64,000 bases of DNA, taken from Bacillus_BD sp963787345. GTDB taxonomy: Bacteria > Bacillota > Bacilli > Bacillales > Cytobacillaceae. The notes under the pieces were generated by a model. It was given only the letters and a program-made list of their open reading frames with translations, made no database searches and had not been told where the DNA came from. A program made the position numbers and the translations under genes. Positions 1 through 8,483 of this stretch are shown piece after piece (positions within the stretch are counted from its first letter, which is position 1; every line of letters begins with the position of its first letter). The stretch is from NCBI GenBank assembly GCA_963787345.1, contig CAWBCW010000026.1, positions 186,001 to 250,000 of the forward strand, given 5' to 3'.

Positions 1-1
1 T

Positions 2-883
2 GCTGGGTTATTTCGCCGCAATGGAAATATCATTGATGCAAATTATACGCTTGGAACAGGTCTGCCACTTCGTGAGGTTAAAGAAGGAAGAGATGCGGGC
101 TATCGTTCAAGATTACTCGGTAACGTCCACCAAGTTGAATTTTTAATCACACCAAAATATCAAGGCATTAAGGTTAATATTAAATTTGATGAATTAAAAG
201 TATATCCAGAGGGCTTTGCGGCTTATATTAATCTTGTAATGGATAATAATTTAAATATTATTAATAAAGACCTAATTGATAAAAGAATGATTATTCAAGA
301 TATTGGAGGTTTATCTACTGATATTGCGGTAATTAAAAACCGAAAAGTAGATGATGATAAAGCGCAAGGATTTAATTTAGGAGTTTCTGAAGCGTTAGAA
401 GAAATCAGAGATGAAATCAGAAGAAAACATGATGTTGTATTAGATAGTCGTAGAGATGTAGTAGAAATTTTAACGAAAAAACATGACCGCAATCATATCA
501 TGGTAAAGGGAAGTCGGACAAGTGTTCATGATATTACAGACCGCATTCTGTTGGATTTAGCGAAGAAACAATATCGTTTATTACGTAATACTTGGAAAAA
601 TAATTCCCAAACTGAAATTTGCTATTTCATTGGTGGAGGATCAAATGTACTAAAGGATTATTTAAAAACGTTAAATAATAATTTAGATGGCTATAATATT
701 GATTTCTTTGAGGATGAAACGGAAAGCATCTGGATGATGGCAAATGCCTATTATAAACTAATTATGGACTTTGTTAAAAAGCAAGAAAAACAGCAGCAAC
801 AGCAACAGCAACAGCAACAACAGCAACACCAACACCAAAAGCCAAAAACGGATGAAGGTAAAAAACCTGTAAATACAAAATAA
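2..883 (+). CDS. ParM/StbA-like actin ATPase, 5' end outside window
   Basis: The reading frame is open from base 2, so the gene starts upstream of the window. The visible 293 residues look like the C-terminal two thirds of a bacterial actin-like protein of the ParM/StbA class, which polymerises with ATP to push apart DNA molecules bound by a partner. Visible signs are the phosphate-binding type segment DIGGLSTDIAVI and the late actin-fold motif FIGGGSNVLKDYL. The C-terminus carries an unusual tract of about 13 glutamines followed by a His/Gln/Lys-rich tail. The next gene starts 11 bases downstream and looks like the adaptor. A rod-shape MreB or an FtsA is less likely. The family call is good; a role in plasmid or chromosome segregation is inference. 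Confidence 0.75.
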   Translation, partial: AGLFRRNGNIIDANYTLGTGLPLREVKEGRDAGYRSRLLGNVHQVEFLITPKYQGIKVNIKFDELKVYPEGFAAYINLVMDNNLNIINKDLIDKRMIIQDIGGLSTDIAVIKNRKVDDDKAQGFNLGVSEALEEIRDEIRRKHDVVLDSRRDVVEILTKKHDRNHIMVKGSRTSVHDITDRILLDLAKKQYRLLRNTWKNNSQTEICYFIGGGSNVLKDYLKTLNNNLDGYNIDFFEDETESIWMMANAYYKLIMDFVKKQEKQQQQQQQQQQQQHQHQKPKTDEGKKPVNTK

Positions 884-894
884 GGTGATATTAA

Positions 895-1506
895 ATGAAC
901 AGGCCTTCTAAAAGTGAGATGAAGAGGGGACAAACGATTTCGTTTCGCATCCCCTCTGATACTCCTGATCACATATTAAAACAAATACAAAGGCTTAAGG
1001 AAAGTGAGCGCAGAAACTTTTCAAGCAAAATTGCAGAGTTTGTCCTGGAAGGCGTGAATAATGCCCATTCAGGTGAACGGGAACTTATTACCATCCCTCT
1101 CCCTAAGAAATTAACGAAGGCACAGAGGGACTGGTTAAAACATGAACATTCAGAAGCGATGCTAGGAAGCATTCTTTATCATTTAATCTCAGATCCAATA
1201 CGAGCAACTGCATTATTGGCTTCGCTTAATAGTAACTCGATTAACATTGATGAGGCCCTCTATCTACAAGAGGAGGAAGTACCTCAATTATTAAACAGTG
1301 GTAGCCCTGAAGCAGCGCCGATGTTAGACTCTCAAGAAAATGAGCCACAATTGGATCCTTTTGACGTTGACGATATGGAAGATGACTTAAATGGATTTGA
1401 TTGGGAAACGGCTAACCAAAGGAAAGAAGATCTTGAAGAAGTGGAAGATGAGGATTTTGATACAGATGATTTGCTAGGGGATTTTCTGGCTACTATGAAT
1501 AAATAA
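895..1506 (+). CDS. ParR-like segregation adaptor (ribbon-helix-helix, acidic tail)
   Basis: A 203-residue protein with start ATG after AAGGTGA. Residues about 10-55 (RGQTISFRIP then two helices) resemble a ribbon-helix-helix DNA-binding module. The last 60 residues are strongly acidic. ParR-type adaptors have the same plan: an N-terminal RHH that binds a centromere and an acidic C-terminal tail that caps the actin filament. Its position directly after the ParM-like gene supports this. I recognise no specific family by sequence, so the call rests on architecture and context. The centromere repeats, usually upstream of parM, would lie outside the window. A terminator follows. Confidence 0.55.
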   Translation: MNRPSKSEMKRGQTISFRIPSDTPDHILKQIQRLKESERRNFSSKIAEFVLEGVNNAHSGERELITIPLPKKLTKAQRDWLKHEHSEAMLGSILYHLISDPIRATALLASLNSNSINIDEALYLQEEEVPQLLNSGSPEAAPMLDSQENEPQLDPFDVDDMEDDLNGFDWETANQRKEDLEEVEDEDFDTDDLLGDFLATMNK

Positions 1507-1540
1507 CAACATAATTAAATTCGCCCGTCGAATGAAGTTA

Positions 1541-1583
1541 AAAAGGTCCCTAGCGACATATGTCCAACTAGAGACCTTTGTTT
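1541..1583. terminator. Bidirectional terminator between parR-like gene and gdhA
   Basis: Inverted repeat AAAGGTCCCTAG / CTAGAGACCTTT with one internal mismatch. It is flanked by A-rich sequence on the left and T-rich sequence on the right, so it can serve both convergent genes. Confidence 0.75.
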
Positions 1584-1600
1584 ATATAAAAACACTTTTA

Positions 1601-2971
1601 TTAAATAACCCCTTGTGCAACGATTGCATTTGCTACTTTTAAGAAACCAGCAATGTTTGAGCCAACAACTAAATTACCTGGATGACCATATTCTTCGGAA
1701 GCTTTCATACTGTTACGATAGATATTGACCATAATTTCGTGTAATCTAGCATCGACTTCTTCAAAAGTCCAAGAGATTCTAGCGCTATTTTGCGCCATTT
1801 CTAATGCTGAAACTGCAACTCCGCCAGCATTTGCTGCCTTTCCAGGACCAAATAGAACGTCATTTGCTAAGAAAACCTCAATTGCTTCTAATGTTGAAGG
1901 CATATTAGCTCCTTCTCCAACAGCTTTAACACCATTTGTTACAAGGATTTTTGCAGAAGTCTCATCAAGTTCATTTTGTGTTGCACATGGTAAGGCGATG
2001 TCACACGGAATTAACCAAATGTTTTCGCAGTCTTCAAAGTAATCCGCACTAGGGTGTTCCTTTACGTATTCACTAATTCTCTTTCTTTCAACTTCTTTAA
2101 TGCGTTTAATAGTAGCGAGATCAATGCCGTTTTTATCATAAATATAACCATTGGAGTCACTGCATGCGACAACTTTAGCACCAAATTCTTGGGCTTTTTG
2201 AATTGCGTAAATTGCTACATTACCGGAACCAGAAACGACTACTGTGCTGCCTTTGAAATCAAGACCTTTATCTTTTAACATTTCTTGAACAAAATATACC
2301 GTTCCGAATCCTGTAGCTTCTGTGCGGCCTAAACTTCCGCCAAAGCCGACTGCTTTACCTGTAAGAACACCAGCATGGAAGGCATTCTGAAGTCGTTTAT
2401 ATTGTCCGAACATATAGCCAATTTCTCTAGCGCCGACGCCGATGTCACCAGCTGGAACGTCTCTATCCGGGCCTAGATAGTTGTAAAGCTCCGTCATATA
2501 GCTTTGACAGAAACGCATGATTTCACCGTCTGATTTTCCTTTTGGATCGAAATCAGAACCACCTTTACCGCCACCGATTGGTTGGCCTGTTAACGAGTTT
2601 TTGAAGATTTGTTCAAAACCTAGGAATTTGATAATGCTGGCATTTACGGATGGGTGGAAACGTAAGCCGCCTTTATATGGCCCAATTGCACTGTTGAATT
2701 GAACACGGAATCCGCGGTTTACATGGACTCTGCCATTGTCGTCTGCCCAAGGGACTCTAAATGTAATCAATCTTTCGGGTTCAACGATGCGTTCAAGAAC
2801 ACCTTGTTCCATATAGTGTGGATGTTTATCAAAAACAGGAATAAGTGATTCTAAAATCTCTTTTACTGCTTGGTGAAATTCGGCTTCATGTGGATTGCGC
2901 TTTTTAACTGTTTCAAATACTTCTTTTACATATTTAGCGCCTTGAGTTTCTGTCATTGGTTTTGTTACCAA
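1601..2971 (-). CDS. gdhA: NADP-specific glutamate dehydrogenase
   Basis: Hexameric glutamate dehydrogenase of the roughly 450-residue NADP type, converting 2-oxoglutarate and ammonia to glutamate in the cytosol. The substrate-binding lysine motif PIGGGKGGSDFDP lies near residue 130 and the dinucleotide-binding GSGNVA near residue 245. The C-terminal GPGKAANAGGVAVSALEM block is typical of the family. The best start is TTG at 2971, with AAAGGA nine bases upstream; ATG at 2956 is the alternative. Many Bacillus species rely on a catabolic NAD enzyme (rocG/gudB), which has a different sequence from this E. coli-like form. The gene is divergent from a gltC-type regulator across a 286-base spacer holding a perfect inverted repeat, which suggests control by that regulator. 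Confidence 0.93.
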   Translation of the reverse strand: MVTKPMTETQGAKYVKEVFETVKKRNPHEAEFHQAVKEILESLIPVFDKHPHYMEQGVLERIVEPERLITFRVPWADDNGRVHVNRGFRVQFNSAIGPYKGGLRFHPSVNASIIKFLGFEQIFKNSLTGQPIGGGKGGSDFDPKGKSDGEIMRFCQSYMTELYNYLGPDRDVPAGDIGVGAREIGYMFGQYKRLQNAFHAGVLTGKAVGFGGSLGRTEATGFGTVYFVQEMLKDKGLDFKGSTVVVSGSGNVAIYAIQKAQEFGAKVVACSDSNGYIYDKNGIDLATIKRIKEVERKRISEYVKEHPSADYFEDCENIWLIPCDIALPCATQNELDETSAKILVTNGVKAVGEGANMPSTLEAIEVFLANDVLFGPGKAANAGGVAVSALEMAQNSARISWTFEEVDARLHEIMVNIYRNSMKASEEYGHPGNLVVGSNIAGFLKVANAIVAQGVI

Positions 2972-3118
2972 AAAGATCATTCCTTTCAAATAAACTGCTT
3001 TTCCTGTTATAGAAAAAGTAAATATTATGTTTTAAAACCAGTAGATTTTCATTTTACGCAGTGGTCTTAATGAATATATCGGTTTTATTTCCTCTTGTAA
3101 AATGATTAACAAACTTTG

Positions 3119-3142
3119 AGTTCTATTGTATATCATAGAACT
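3119..3142. promoter_or_regulatory. Inverted repeat between gdhA and gltC, candidate LysR operator
   Basis: Perfect 8-base arms AGTTCTAT and ATAGAACT are separated by 8 bases. The repeat lies in the divergent control region, about 116 bases upstream of the LysR gene start. LysR regulators bind dyads containing a T-N11-A core in such spacers. That GltC binds here is inference. Confidence 0.5.
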
Positions 3143-3257
3143 ATTATATTGCTTTTTAAGTAATTCAAACAATATATAATTTAGATTTAAATCATGCTAA
3201 AATGAGATTGATTGGAAAATGCAAAAGGTATGCACGAAATAAGTCGGGGTGTTTGAG

Positions 3258-4163
3258 ATGGAGTTAAGACAAATTCAATATTTTATTGAAGTCGCAAAAA
3301 GAGAACATATGACAGAGGCAGCCAATCATTTGCATGTTGCCCAATCAGCTGTTAGCCGGCAGATCTTTAATTTAGAGTCTGAGTTAGGGGTAGATTTATT
3401 CGTTCGTGAAGGGCGTAATATTAAATTGACTCCAATTGGAAAGGTCTTTCTTGAGCAAGTGGAAGAGGCTATGACCATTTTAGAGAATGCTCAGAGAGAG
3501 ATTGAAGAGTATTTAGACCCTAGCCATGGTACAATACGAATTGGTTTCCCGAGCAGCTTGGCAACCTATACATTGCCTGCTGCTTTATCAGCCTTTCGAG
3601 AACGGTATCCTGAGGTTAAATTTCACCTAAAGCAAGGATCCTATTATGATTTAATTGATCGTGTTGCAAAAGCGGAGATTGATATGGCCTTGCTTGGCCC
3701 TGTACCTATGAAGGAGAAAAAGGTAAAAGGAAGTATTTTGTTTTCAGAAAACCTTGTTGCGCTATTGCCAATGGATCACCCATTAGCAAAGGCCTCTACA
3801 CTAAAGTTAAGTCAGTTGCGAGAAGATGGATTTATTTTATTCCCTGAGGGCTATATTTTGCGTGAAATTCTTCTTGAAGCTTGTCAGCAACAAGGATTTA
3901 GACCGACTGTTGCCTTTGAAGGGGAAGATATTGATGCAATTAGGGGCTTGGTTTCAGCAGGACTCGGAATTACGATTATTCCAGAAATTACGCTGATTGA
4001 TGGACTTCCACGTGCAACTGTTAAAATTCCTATTGTTGAACCAAATGTGACCCGAACAGTTGGGATTATAACCCCAAGAGAACGGCAATTATTACCTACG
4101 CAAAATCTTTTTTATCATTTTGTGATTGATTTTTTTACGCGGTTGGATAAATTTCAAGATTAG
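3258..4163 (+). CDS. gltC: LysR-family regulator, GltC type
   Basis: A 301-residue LysR-type regulator. The N-terminal winged helix-turn-helix (residues 1-60, with the HVAQSAVSRQ recognition segment) and the effector-binding domain (about 90-290) are complete. The protein is very close along its length to what I recall of B. subtilis GltC, including MELRQ at the start, the YLDP linker and the SAGLGIT block. GltC activates glutamate synthase genes in B. subtilis, but here it faces gdhA. The start is ATG 3258 after CGGGG; an in-frame GTG at 3249 lies inside the ribosome binding site. Orthology is likely; a switch of target from gltAB to gdhA is inference. Confidence 0.82.
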   Translation: MELRQIQYFIEVAKREHMTEAANHLHVAQSAVSRQIFNLESELGVDLFVREGRNIKLTPIGKVFLEQVEEAMTILENAQREIEEYLDPSHGTIRIGFPSSLATYTLPAALSAFRERYPEVKFHLKQGSYYDLIDRVAKAEIDMALLGPVPMKEKKVKGSILFSENLVALLPMDHPLAKASTLKLSQLREDGFILFPEGYILREILLEACQQQGFRPTVAFEGEDIDAIRGLVSAGLGITIIPEITLIDGLPRATVKIPIVEPNVTRTVGIITPRERQLLPTQNLFYHFVIDFFTRLDKFQD

Positions 4164-4228
4164 ATGAGTTCTATGTTAGCTAACCTTGACCTTTATAGTC
4201 TTACTTTCATTATGGAAGGAGAATGGTT

Positions 4229-4936
4229 ATGAGTGAATTGAAGGCTTGTGGACATCATCATAGTTGTAATGATTCAGATAAGGCATGTGTCTCACTTGTT
4301 CCGATTTTTAATCATCTAGAGCCTGTACAAATGGACGAAATTATGAGGACTGTTCATTCAGCATCTTTTAAAAAAGGCGAAATCATTTATCGTGCGGGGG
4401 ATGAATCTAATTCACTGTATATCGTGAATAGGGGGAAAATAAGAATTTACCGATTATCTGAGTCTGGTAAAGAACAGCTTGTCAGAATGTTAAATCCAGG
4501 GGACTTTACTGGCGAACTCGCGCTATTTCAAGATGGGATTCATGAAGCCTATGCAGAGGCCATTGCAGATACAGATGTTTGTATGATTAAACGTGAAGAT
4601 TTACAGGAGTTTCTCTTGAAATATCCGTCAATCTCATTAAAAATTCTCACGGAGTTCTCTAGTCGCTTGCAGCAGGCTGAAAAACAAACAACCGTTATGG
4701 CAACCGAAAAGGTAGAAGCGAGGATTGCTTTGTTTTTGGTTGATTGTTCGGAGCAGTATGAAGGTGCACTCGAATTTGTGCTGCCAATGAGTAAGAAAGA
4801 TTTGGCATCTTATTTAGGGACTACACCGGAAACGATTAGCCGCCGTTTGGCTGACCTTGAAGGACAGGGACTAATTAAACAAAAGCCAAAAAAGAAGGTT
4901 GAGATTTTGGATTTAGATGGGTTGCTGCTCGTCTAA
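4229..4936 (+). CDS. Crp/Fnr-family regulator with FNR-like cysteines
   Basis: A 235-residue protein with a cyclic-nucleotide-type beta barrel (residues about 25-140) and a C-terminal winged helix (about 150-225). The recognition helix TTPETISRRLADLE carries the E..SR pattern that in E. coli FNR reads TTGAT half sites. Cysteines at residues 7, 13, 20 and 118 resemble the arrangement of the four [4Fe-4S] ligands of E. coli FNR, unlike B. subtilis Fnr, which uses C-terminal cysteines. An oxygen-sensing role is therefore plausible. The start is ATG 4229, seven bases after AAGGAG; ATG 4223 is too close to it. Its neighbour is the electron-transfer locus, separated by a strong terminator. Confidence 0.8.
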   Translation: MSELKACGHHHSCNDSDKACVSLVPIFNHLEPVQMDEIMRTVHSASFKKGEIIYRAGDESNSLYIVNRGKIRIYRLSESGKEQLVRMLNPGDFTGELALFQDGIHEAYAEAIADTDVCMIKREDLQEFLLKYPSISLKILTEFSSRLQQAEKQTTVMATEKVEARIALFLVDCSEQYEGALEFVLPMSKKDLASYLGTTPETISRRLADLEGQGLIKQKPKKKVEILDLDGLLLV

Positions 4937-4968
4937 GGTAAAACCAAGTCCTGAATAAAAAGCCAAAG

Positions 4969-5021
4969 AAAAGGGTCAATCGTGATTATATTTACATTAA
5001 TAATCATGATTGACCCTTTTC
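4969..5021. terminator. Bidirectional terminator between fnr-like gene and fmnA/ecfT
   Basis: Long near-perfect hairpin: arms begin AAAAGGGTCAATC and end GATTGACCCTTTT, with a further TGATTAT/ATAATCA pairing inside. It lies between convergent genes. Confidence 0.85.
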
Positions 5022-5034
5022 TTATTTCCCATCA

Positions 5035-5847
5035 TTAATGTATGATTCCTCCCCCGGTGCGTAGAAAGGCTAACCCAACTGTTAAGACCAGCATCATCAG
5101 CAAACAGAGAGTATCACGAGTATGCCAGCTTAATTGACGGAAAGTCGAGCGTTTTTCTCCAGACTGATAGCCCCTTACCTCCATTGCATTAGCTAACTCC
5201 TCTGAACGGTTTAAAGAGCCTACAAACAGAGGTAGAAAGATGGGTACTAGCCTTTTCATTTGTTGAAAGAGGTTCCCTTCACCGAATTCCGTTCCACGTG
5301 CTCTTTGCGCATCCATGATTTTCTGTGTTTCGTCAAGGAGATTAGGAATAAAGCGTAATGAGATTGAAAGCATAAGAGAAAATTCATCTACAGGGACTTT
5401 CAAAGCCCGTAAAGGACGTAAGAGAGAGTTAATTCCATCTGTTAAATCAATCGGCTTTGTCGTCAGCGTCACAACGGTAGAAATGAATACAATCATGACG
5501 AATCGGCAGAAAATAAAAACCGCATTTGTTAAACCAAAATAAGTAATGGTAATCGGTCCCCATTCAAAATACACATCTCCGCCCGATGTAAATAATACTT
5601 GTAAAAACACCGTGAATAAAATCAACCATATTAACGGCTTGACGCCGCGAATATAGGTAGCAATACTGACACTGGAAAGATACATAACAGCAAAGGTAAA
5701 CAGCCAAAGCAAGACATAGGTTTGCCAGTTGTTAGCTAAAAATAAAACGAGAATAAAGTAAATACAGGCAACTAACTTCGATCTTGGATCAAGGCGATGA
5801 ATCCAAGAATTTCCTGGAAAATAGCGACCTAAAATTAATTTATTCAT
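5035..5847 (-). CDS. fmnA: ECF transporter T-component, FmnA/EcfT type
   Basis: A 270-residue membrane protein with about five or six hydrophobic segments. The cytoplasmic coupling helices contain the paired motifs AQRARG and AMEVRG, matching the two Ala-Arg-Gly motifs by which EcfT contacts its ATPases. The sequence is close to B. subtilis EcfT (YbaF). The housekeeping ecfA1-ecfA2-ecfT set normally sits after rplQ. This copy sits with dmkA, apbE and pplA, as FmnA does in the Listeria extracellular electron transfer locus, where it helps move flavin out for surface flavinylation. It overlaps the upstream ecfA2 by 4 bases. No substrate-binding RibU is in the window. A relocated general ecfT is the alternative. 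Confidence 0.78.
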   Translation of the reverse strand: MNKLILGRYFPGNSWIHRLDPRSKLVACIYFILVLFLANNWQTYVLLWLFTFAVMYLSSVSIATYIRGVKPLIWLILFTVFLQVLFTSGGDVYFEWGPITITYFGLTNAVFIFCRFVMIVFISTVVTLTTKPIDLTDGINSLLRPLRALKVPVDEFSLMLSISLRFIPNLLDETQKIMDAQRARGTEFGEGNLFQQMKRLVPIFLPLFVGSLNRSEELANAMEVRGYQSGEKRSTFRQLSWHTRDTLCLLMMLVLTVGLAFLRTGGGIIH

Positions 5848-6702
5848 ACGAGACCCACCTCGATTAATGCATCTGCTAATTCCTCAACTGTCAAACAAAC
5901 TCGATTAAATTTTACACCTGTTTTCATTTCGATCTCCAGCTGGAAACGTGTAGCATCAGGAGTGTCAAGGTGCCACTTCTTTATTTGTTTAAAGTCAGAA
6001 AAAAGCTCTAATACTGTACCGTGGTAGACAACGGTTCCTTTATCCATAACAATGACTCTTTCCGCATAGTCGACAACGTCTTCCATATCGTGAGTGACGA
6101 GGACAGTCGTCATGCCGCGCTCTTTATGCCATGAAGCGATTAAATCCATAATTTCCTTTTTACCAGAGGGATCGAGTCCTGCTCCGGGCTCATCTAAGAC
6201 AAGAACATCCGGCTGCATGGCTAAAATTCCAGCAATGGCAACCCGTCGTTTTTGACCGCCTGAAAGGGAGAAAGGGGACTTTTCTAGGAATTCCTCTGAT
6301 AAACCAACTTGATAAATCACTTTTTTTGTAATTTCCTTTGCTTCTTCTAATGAAACCCCAAAATTTAAAGGGCCAAAGCAAATATCCTTTTCAACCGTTT
6401 CAGCAAATAATTGTGATTCAGGAAATTGAAAGACCATTCCGACCTTTTGACGAATCGATTTTAGAGATGCTTTATTATTTTCTTGCTGAATTACATCTGA
6501 ACCAATACGGACTTGTCCCTTGTTTTGGAATAAGCAACCCATTCATCGCTTTAAGTAAGCTCGATTTTCCGGAACCAGTATATCCAACGACTGCCGAATA
6601 AGAACCGGATTGAAGGCTGACGTCAACGTCACGCAATACGAACGGTGTCCGAATCGGTCCGACTAGATAATCCGCAGACACTTGTTCAAAGGTTACTTCC
6701 AT
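5844..6702 (-). CDS. ecfA2: ECF transporter ATPase EcfA2, frameshifted
   Basis: ABC ATPase of an energy-coupling-factor transporter, about 285 residues when the frame is repaired. The Walker A GYTGSGKSS lies in the upstream frame (6475-6702). The signature LSGGQKRR, the Walker B VLVLDEPGAGLD and the H-loop VTHDMEDV lie in the downstream frame (5844-6542). Both halves are well conserved and join at residues GLLIPKQG|QVRIG, where one extra base near 6515 shifts the frame. Because the rest is intact, I favour a sequence error over a pseudogene. It overlaps ecfA1 by 10 bases and fmnA/ecfT by 4, indicating one operon. Confidence 0.82.
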
Positions 6703-7505
6703 AGCCAGTGCACCATTTCCGCTTCTGACATATAAGTGTGTGGAACTTTACGATTTCGTTTTAACAGGGTTCTCCGCAACTTTTCAGCAAAAGGAGGCTC
6801 TAAATTCTGTTCTTCTGAAAAGACATCCTTTGGTGTACCACTTTTAATGAGTTTTCCTTTATTCATCATCAAGATTCGATTAGCTGAGGCAGCTTCATTC
6901 ATATCATGTGTAATCGATAGGATGGTGATCTCTTGGTTTTGATTTAATTCCTTCAATGTTTGGAGTAGTTCACGGCGGCTTCTTGGATCTAACATGACAA
7001 ACGCCTCATCTAATACTAAGACATCAGGATTCAGTGCTAATGCTCCAGCGATGGCAACTCGTTGCTTTTGTCCTCCTGATAAATGTGATGGATCATGTAG
7101 TTTATATGAAGATAAACCAACCGTTTCAAGGGCTCGATCTACTCTTGATTTCATTTCTTTATAAGGCATGTTTAAATTTTCTAAACTAAATGCAACATCA
7201 TCTTGGACACTTGTACCGATAAATTGATTGTCCGGATTTTGAAAAACCATGCCAATCCGGCGCCGTAATTCCCATTTGGAATCCTCATTCAATTCTTGAC
7301 CAGCTATGGTGATCTTCCCCTTCTCTGGGGTTAATAGACCGACTAATGTTCTTGCTAGTGTGGATTTTCCTGAACCATTTTGTCCAACAATTGCCACCCA
7401 CTCACCTTTATAAATCGTTAATGAAACATCTGATAAGGTCTCCGACTCTACACGTTGATCATATCGAAATGTTAGGTGTTCCACTTCAATTATTGGTGAT
7501 TGCAT
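6693..7505 (-). CDS. ecfA1: ECF transporter ATPase EcfA1
   Basis: A 270-residue ABC ATPase with Walker A GQNGSGKST, Q-loop, signature LSGGQKQR and Walker B LVLDEAFVMLDP. The A-x-x-MLDP form after the catalytic glutamate is typical of EcfA1 rather than EcfA2. The C-terminal extension, with a run of basic residues, matches EcfA proteins. The start is ATG 7505 after AAGGAGG; a further in-frame ATG at 7538 lies upstream of that site. It would pair with EcfA2 and the T-component to power vitamin or flavin transport across the membrane. Confidence 0.88.
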   Translation of the reverse strand: MQSPIIEVEHLTFRYDQRVESETLSDVSLTIYKGEWVAIVGQNGSGKSTLARTLVGLLTPEKGKITIAGQELNEDSKWELRRRIGMVFQNPDNQFIGTSVQDDVAFSLENLNMPYKEMKSRVDRALETVGLSSYKLHDPSHLSGGQKQRVAIAGALALNPDVLVLDEAFVMLDPRSRRELLQTLKELNQNQEITILSITHDMNEAASANRILMMNKGKLIKSGTPKDVFSEEQNLEPPFAEKLRRTLLKRNRKVPHTYMSEAEMVHWLWK

Positions 7506-7518
7506 GGGATGTGCCTCC

Positions 7519-8460
7519 TTAAACAATGAATGATACAACCATCATGGCAATAATCGATCCATTGATAAATACTAAATTTTTAATTGCGAGTGAAAAGGTC
7601 TCGGATTTAATCTGTCTTTTGTTAAATAAACTAATGTGTTTCGATACAGGTAAAATGATAAGAAGGGAGAGTAATAGAATAATTGGCAATATATTCAAAA
7701 GCACAGCCGCTAAAATGGCGATAAAGGAGCAGGCATAAAGCACATTATATAGTGTAACAGCTCGTTTTTTACCAATATAGTATGGCAATGTAAAACGTCG
7801 ATTTTTGATGTCGTCATCTAAGTCACAAATATTATTGGCTAGCATAATGTTAGCAATCGTAAAGATACATGGCAAGGACACTAATAAAACCTCACCTAAT
7901 AATATTAAATCAGCTTGTAAACCGATCATGCTGCCATTTACGATTAAATTTGCAATCCCATGATCATAGGCGTTGACATAAACGGTAAGGAATAAAATTC
8001 CGAAACCCATCGTAACTCCCGAAAAAACTTCGCCTAATGGAATTCGAGAAATAGGGACGGGTCCATACGTATAGAAAACTCCAATGATAAAGCAAAGAAT
8101 TCCAATGAATAAAACTAATAGGTCGGTATTAAAAACTAGCCAAATCCCTAACCCCATTGCTGTAAATAGCATAGTAAAGATCGTGAGTTTTGCTAATCCG
8201 ATTGGAATGTTGGCTTGTCCAATGATATTTTCACGTTTACGATATTCATCGGTTGTCGCCTTTTTATAGTCCATATAGTTATTAATGGCTGTAGTCGTTA
8301 AGTCAAAAATAAGCATTGCAAAAAAGAAAATAATTGTGTTGATTAGATCAAAAACTTCAAAGCGATAAATCACAAAAAGCAAGCCTACTAAAAATGGAAA
8401 AAGGCTGGCTACTTTTGTTTGCAGTTCAACAAAATTAAAAAATGTACGCAAAGACATCAT
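7519..8460 (-). CDS. dmkA: UbiA-family prenyltransferase, DmkA/MenA type
   Basis: A 313-residue membrane prenyltransferase with about eight or nine transmembrane helices. The two polar prenyl-diphosphate-binding loops are visible: NNYMDYKKATTDE near residue 60 and NNICDLDDDIKNRR near residue 210. It resembles MenA, which attaches a polyprenyl chain to 1,4-dihydroxy-2-naphthoate in menaquinone synthesis. In Listeria, a second such enzyme in the EET locus (DmkA) makes a separate demethylmenaquinone pool for Ndh2. Position between ecfA1 and apbE supports that assignment here. No dmkB-like prenyl diphosphate synthase is present. The start ATG follows AAGGGGG. Confidence 0.83.
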   Translation of the reverse strand: MMSLRTFFNFVELQTKVASLFPFLVGLLFVIYRFEVFDLINTIIFFFAMLIFDLTTTAINNYMDYKKATTDEYRKRENIIGQANIPIGLAKLTIFTMLFTAMGLGIWLVFNTDLLVLFIGILCFIIGVFYTYGPVPISRIPLGEVFSGVTMGFGILFLTVYVNAYDHGIANLIVNGSMIGLQADLILLGEVLLVSLPCIFTIANIMLANNICDLDDDIKNRRFTLPYYIGKKRAVTLYNVLYACSFIAILAAVLLNILPIILLLSLLIILPVSKHISLFNKRQIKSETFSLAIKNLVFINGSIIAMMVVSFIV

Positions 8461-8483
8461 CGTACCCCCTTAAGGTGTCAAAA

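Noticed and set aside
751..972. Cysteine-rich minus-strand frame opposite the poly-Gln tract
   Set aside because: It is the antisense of the CAA/CAG run and has no start signals.
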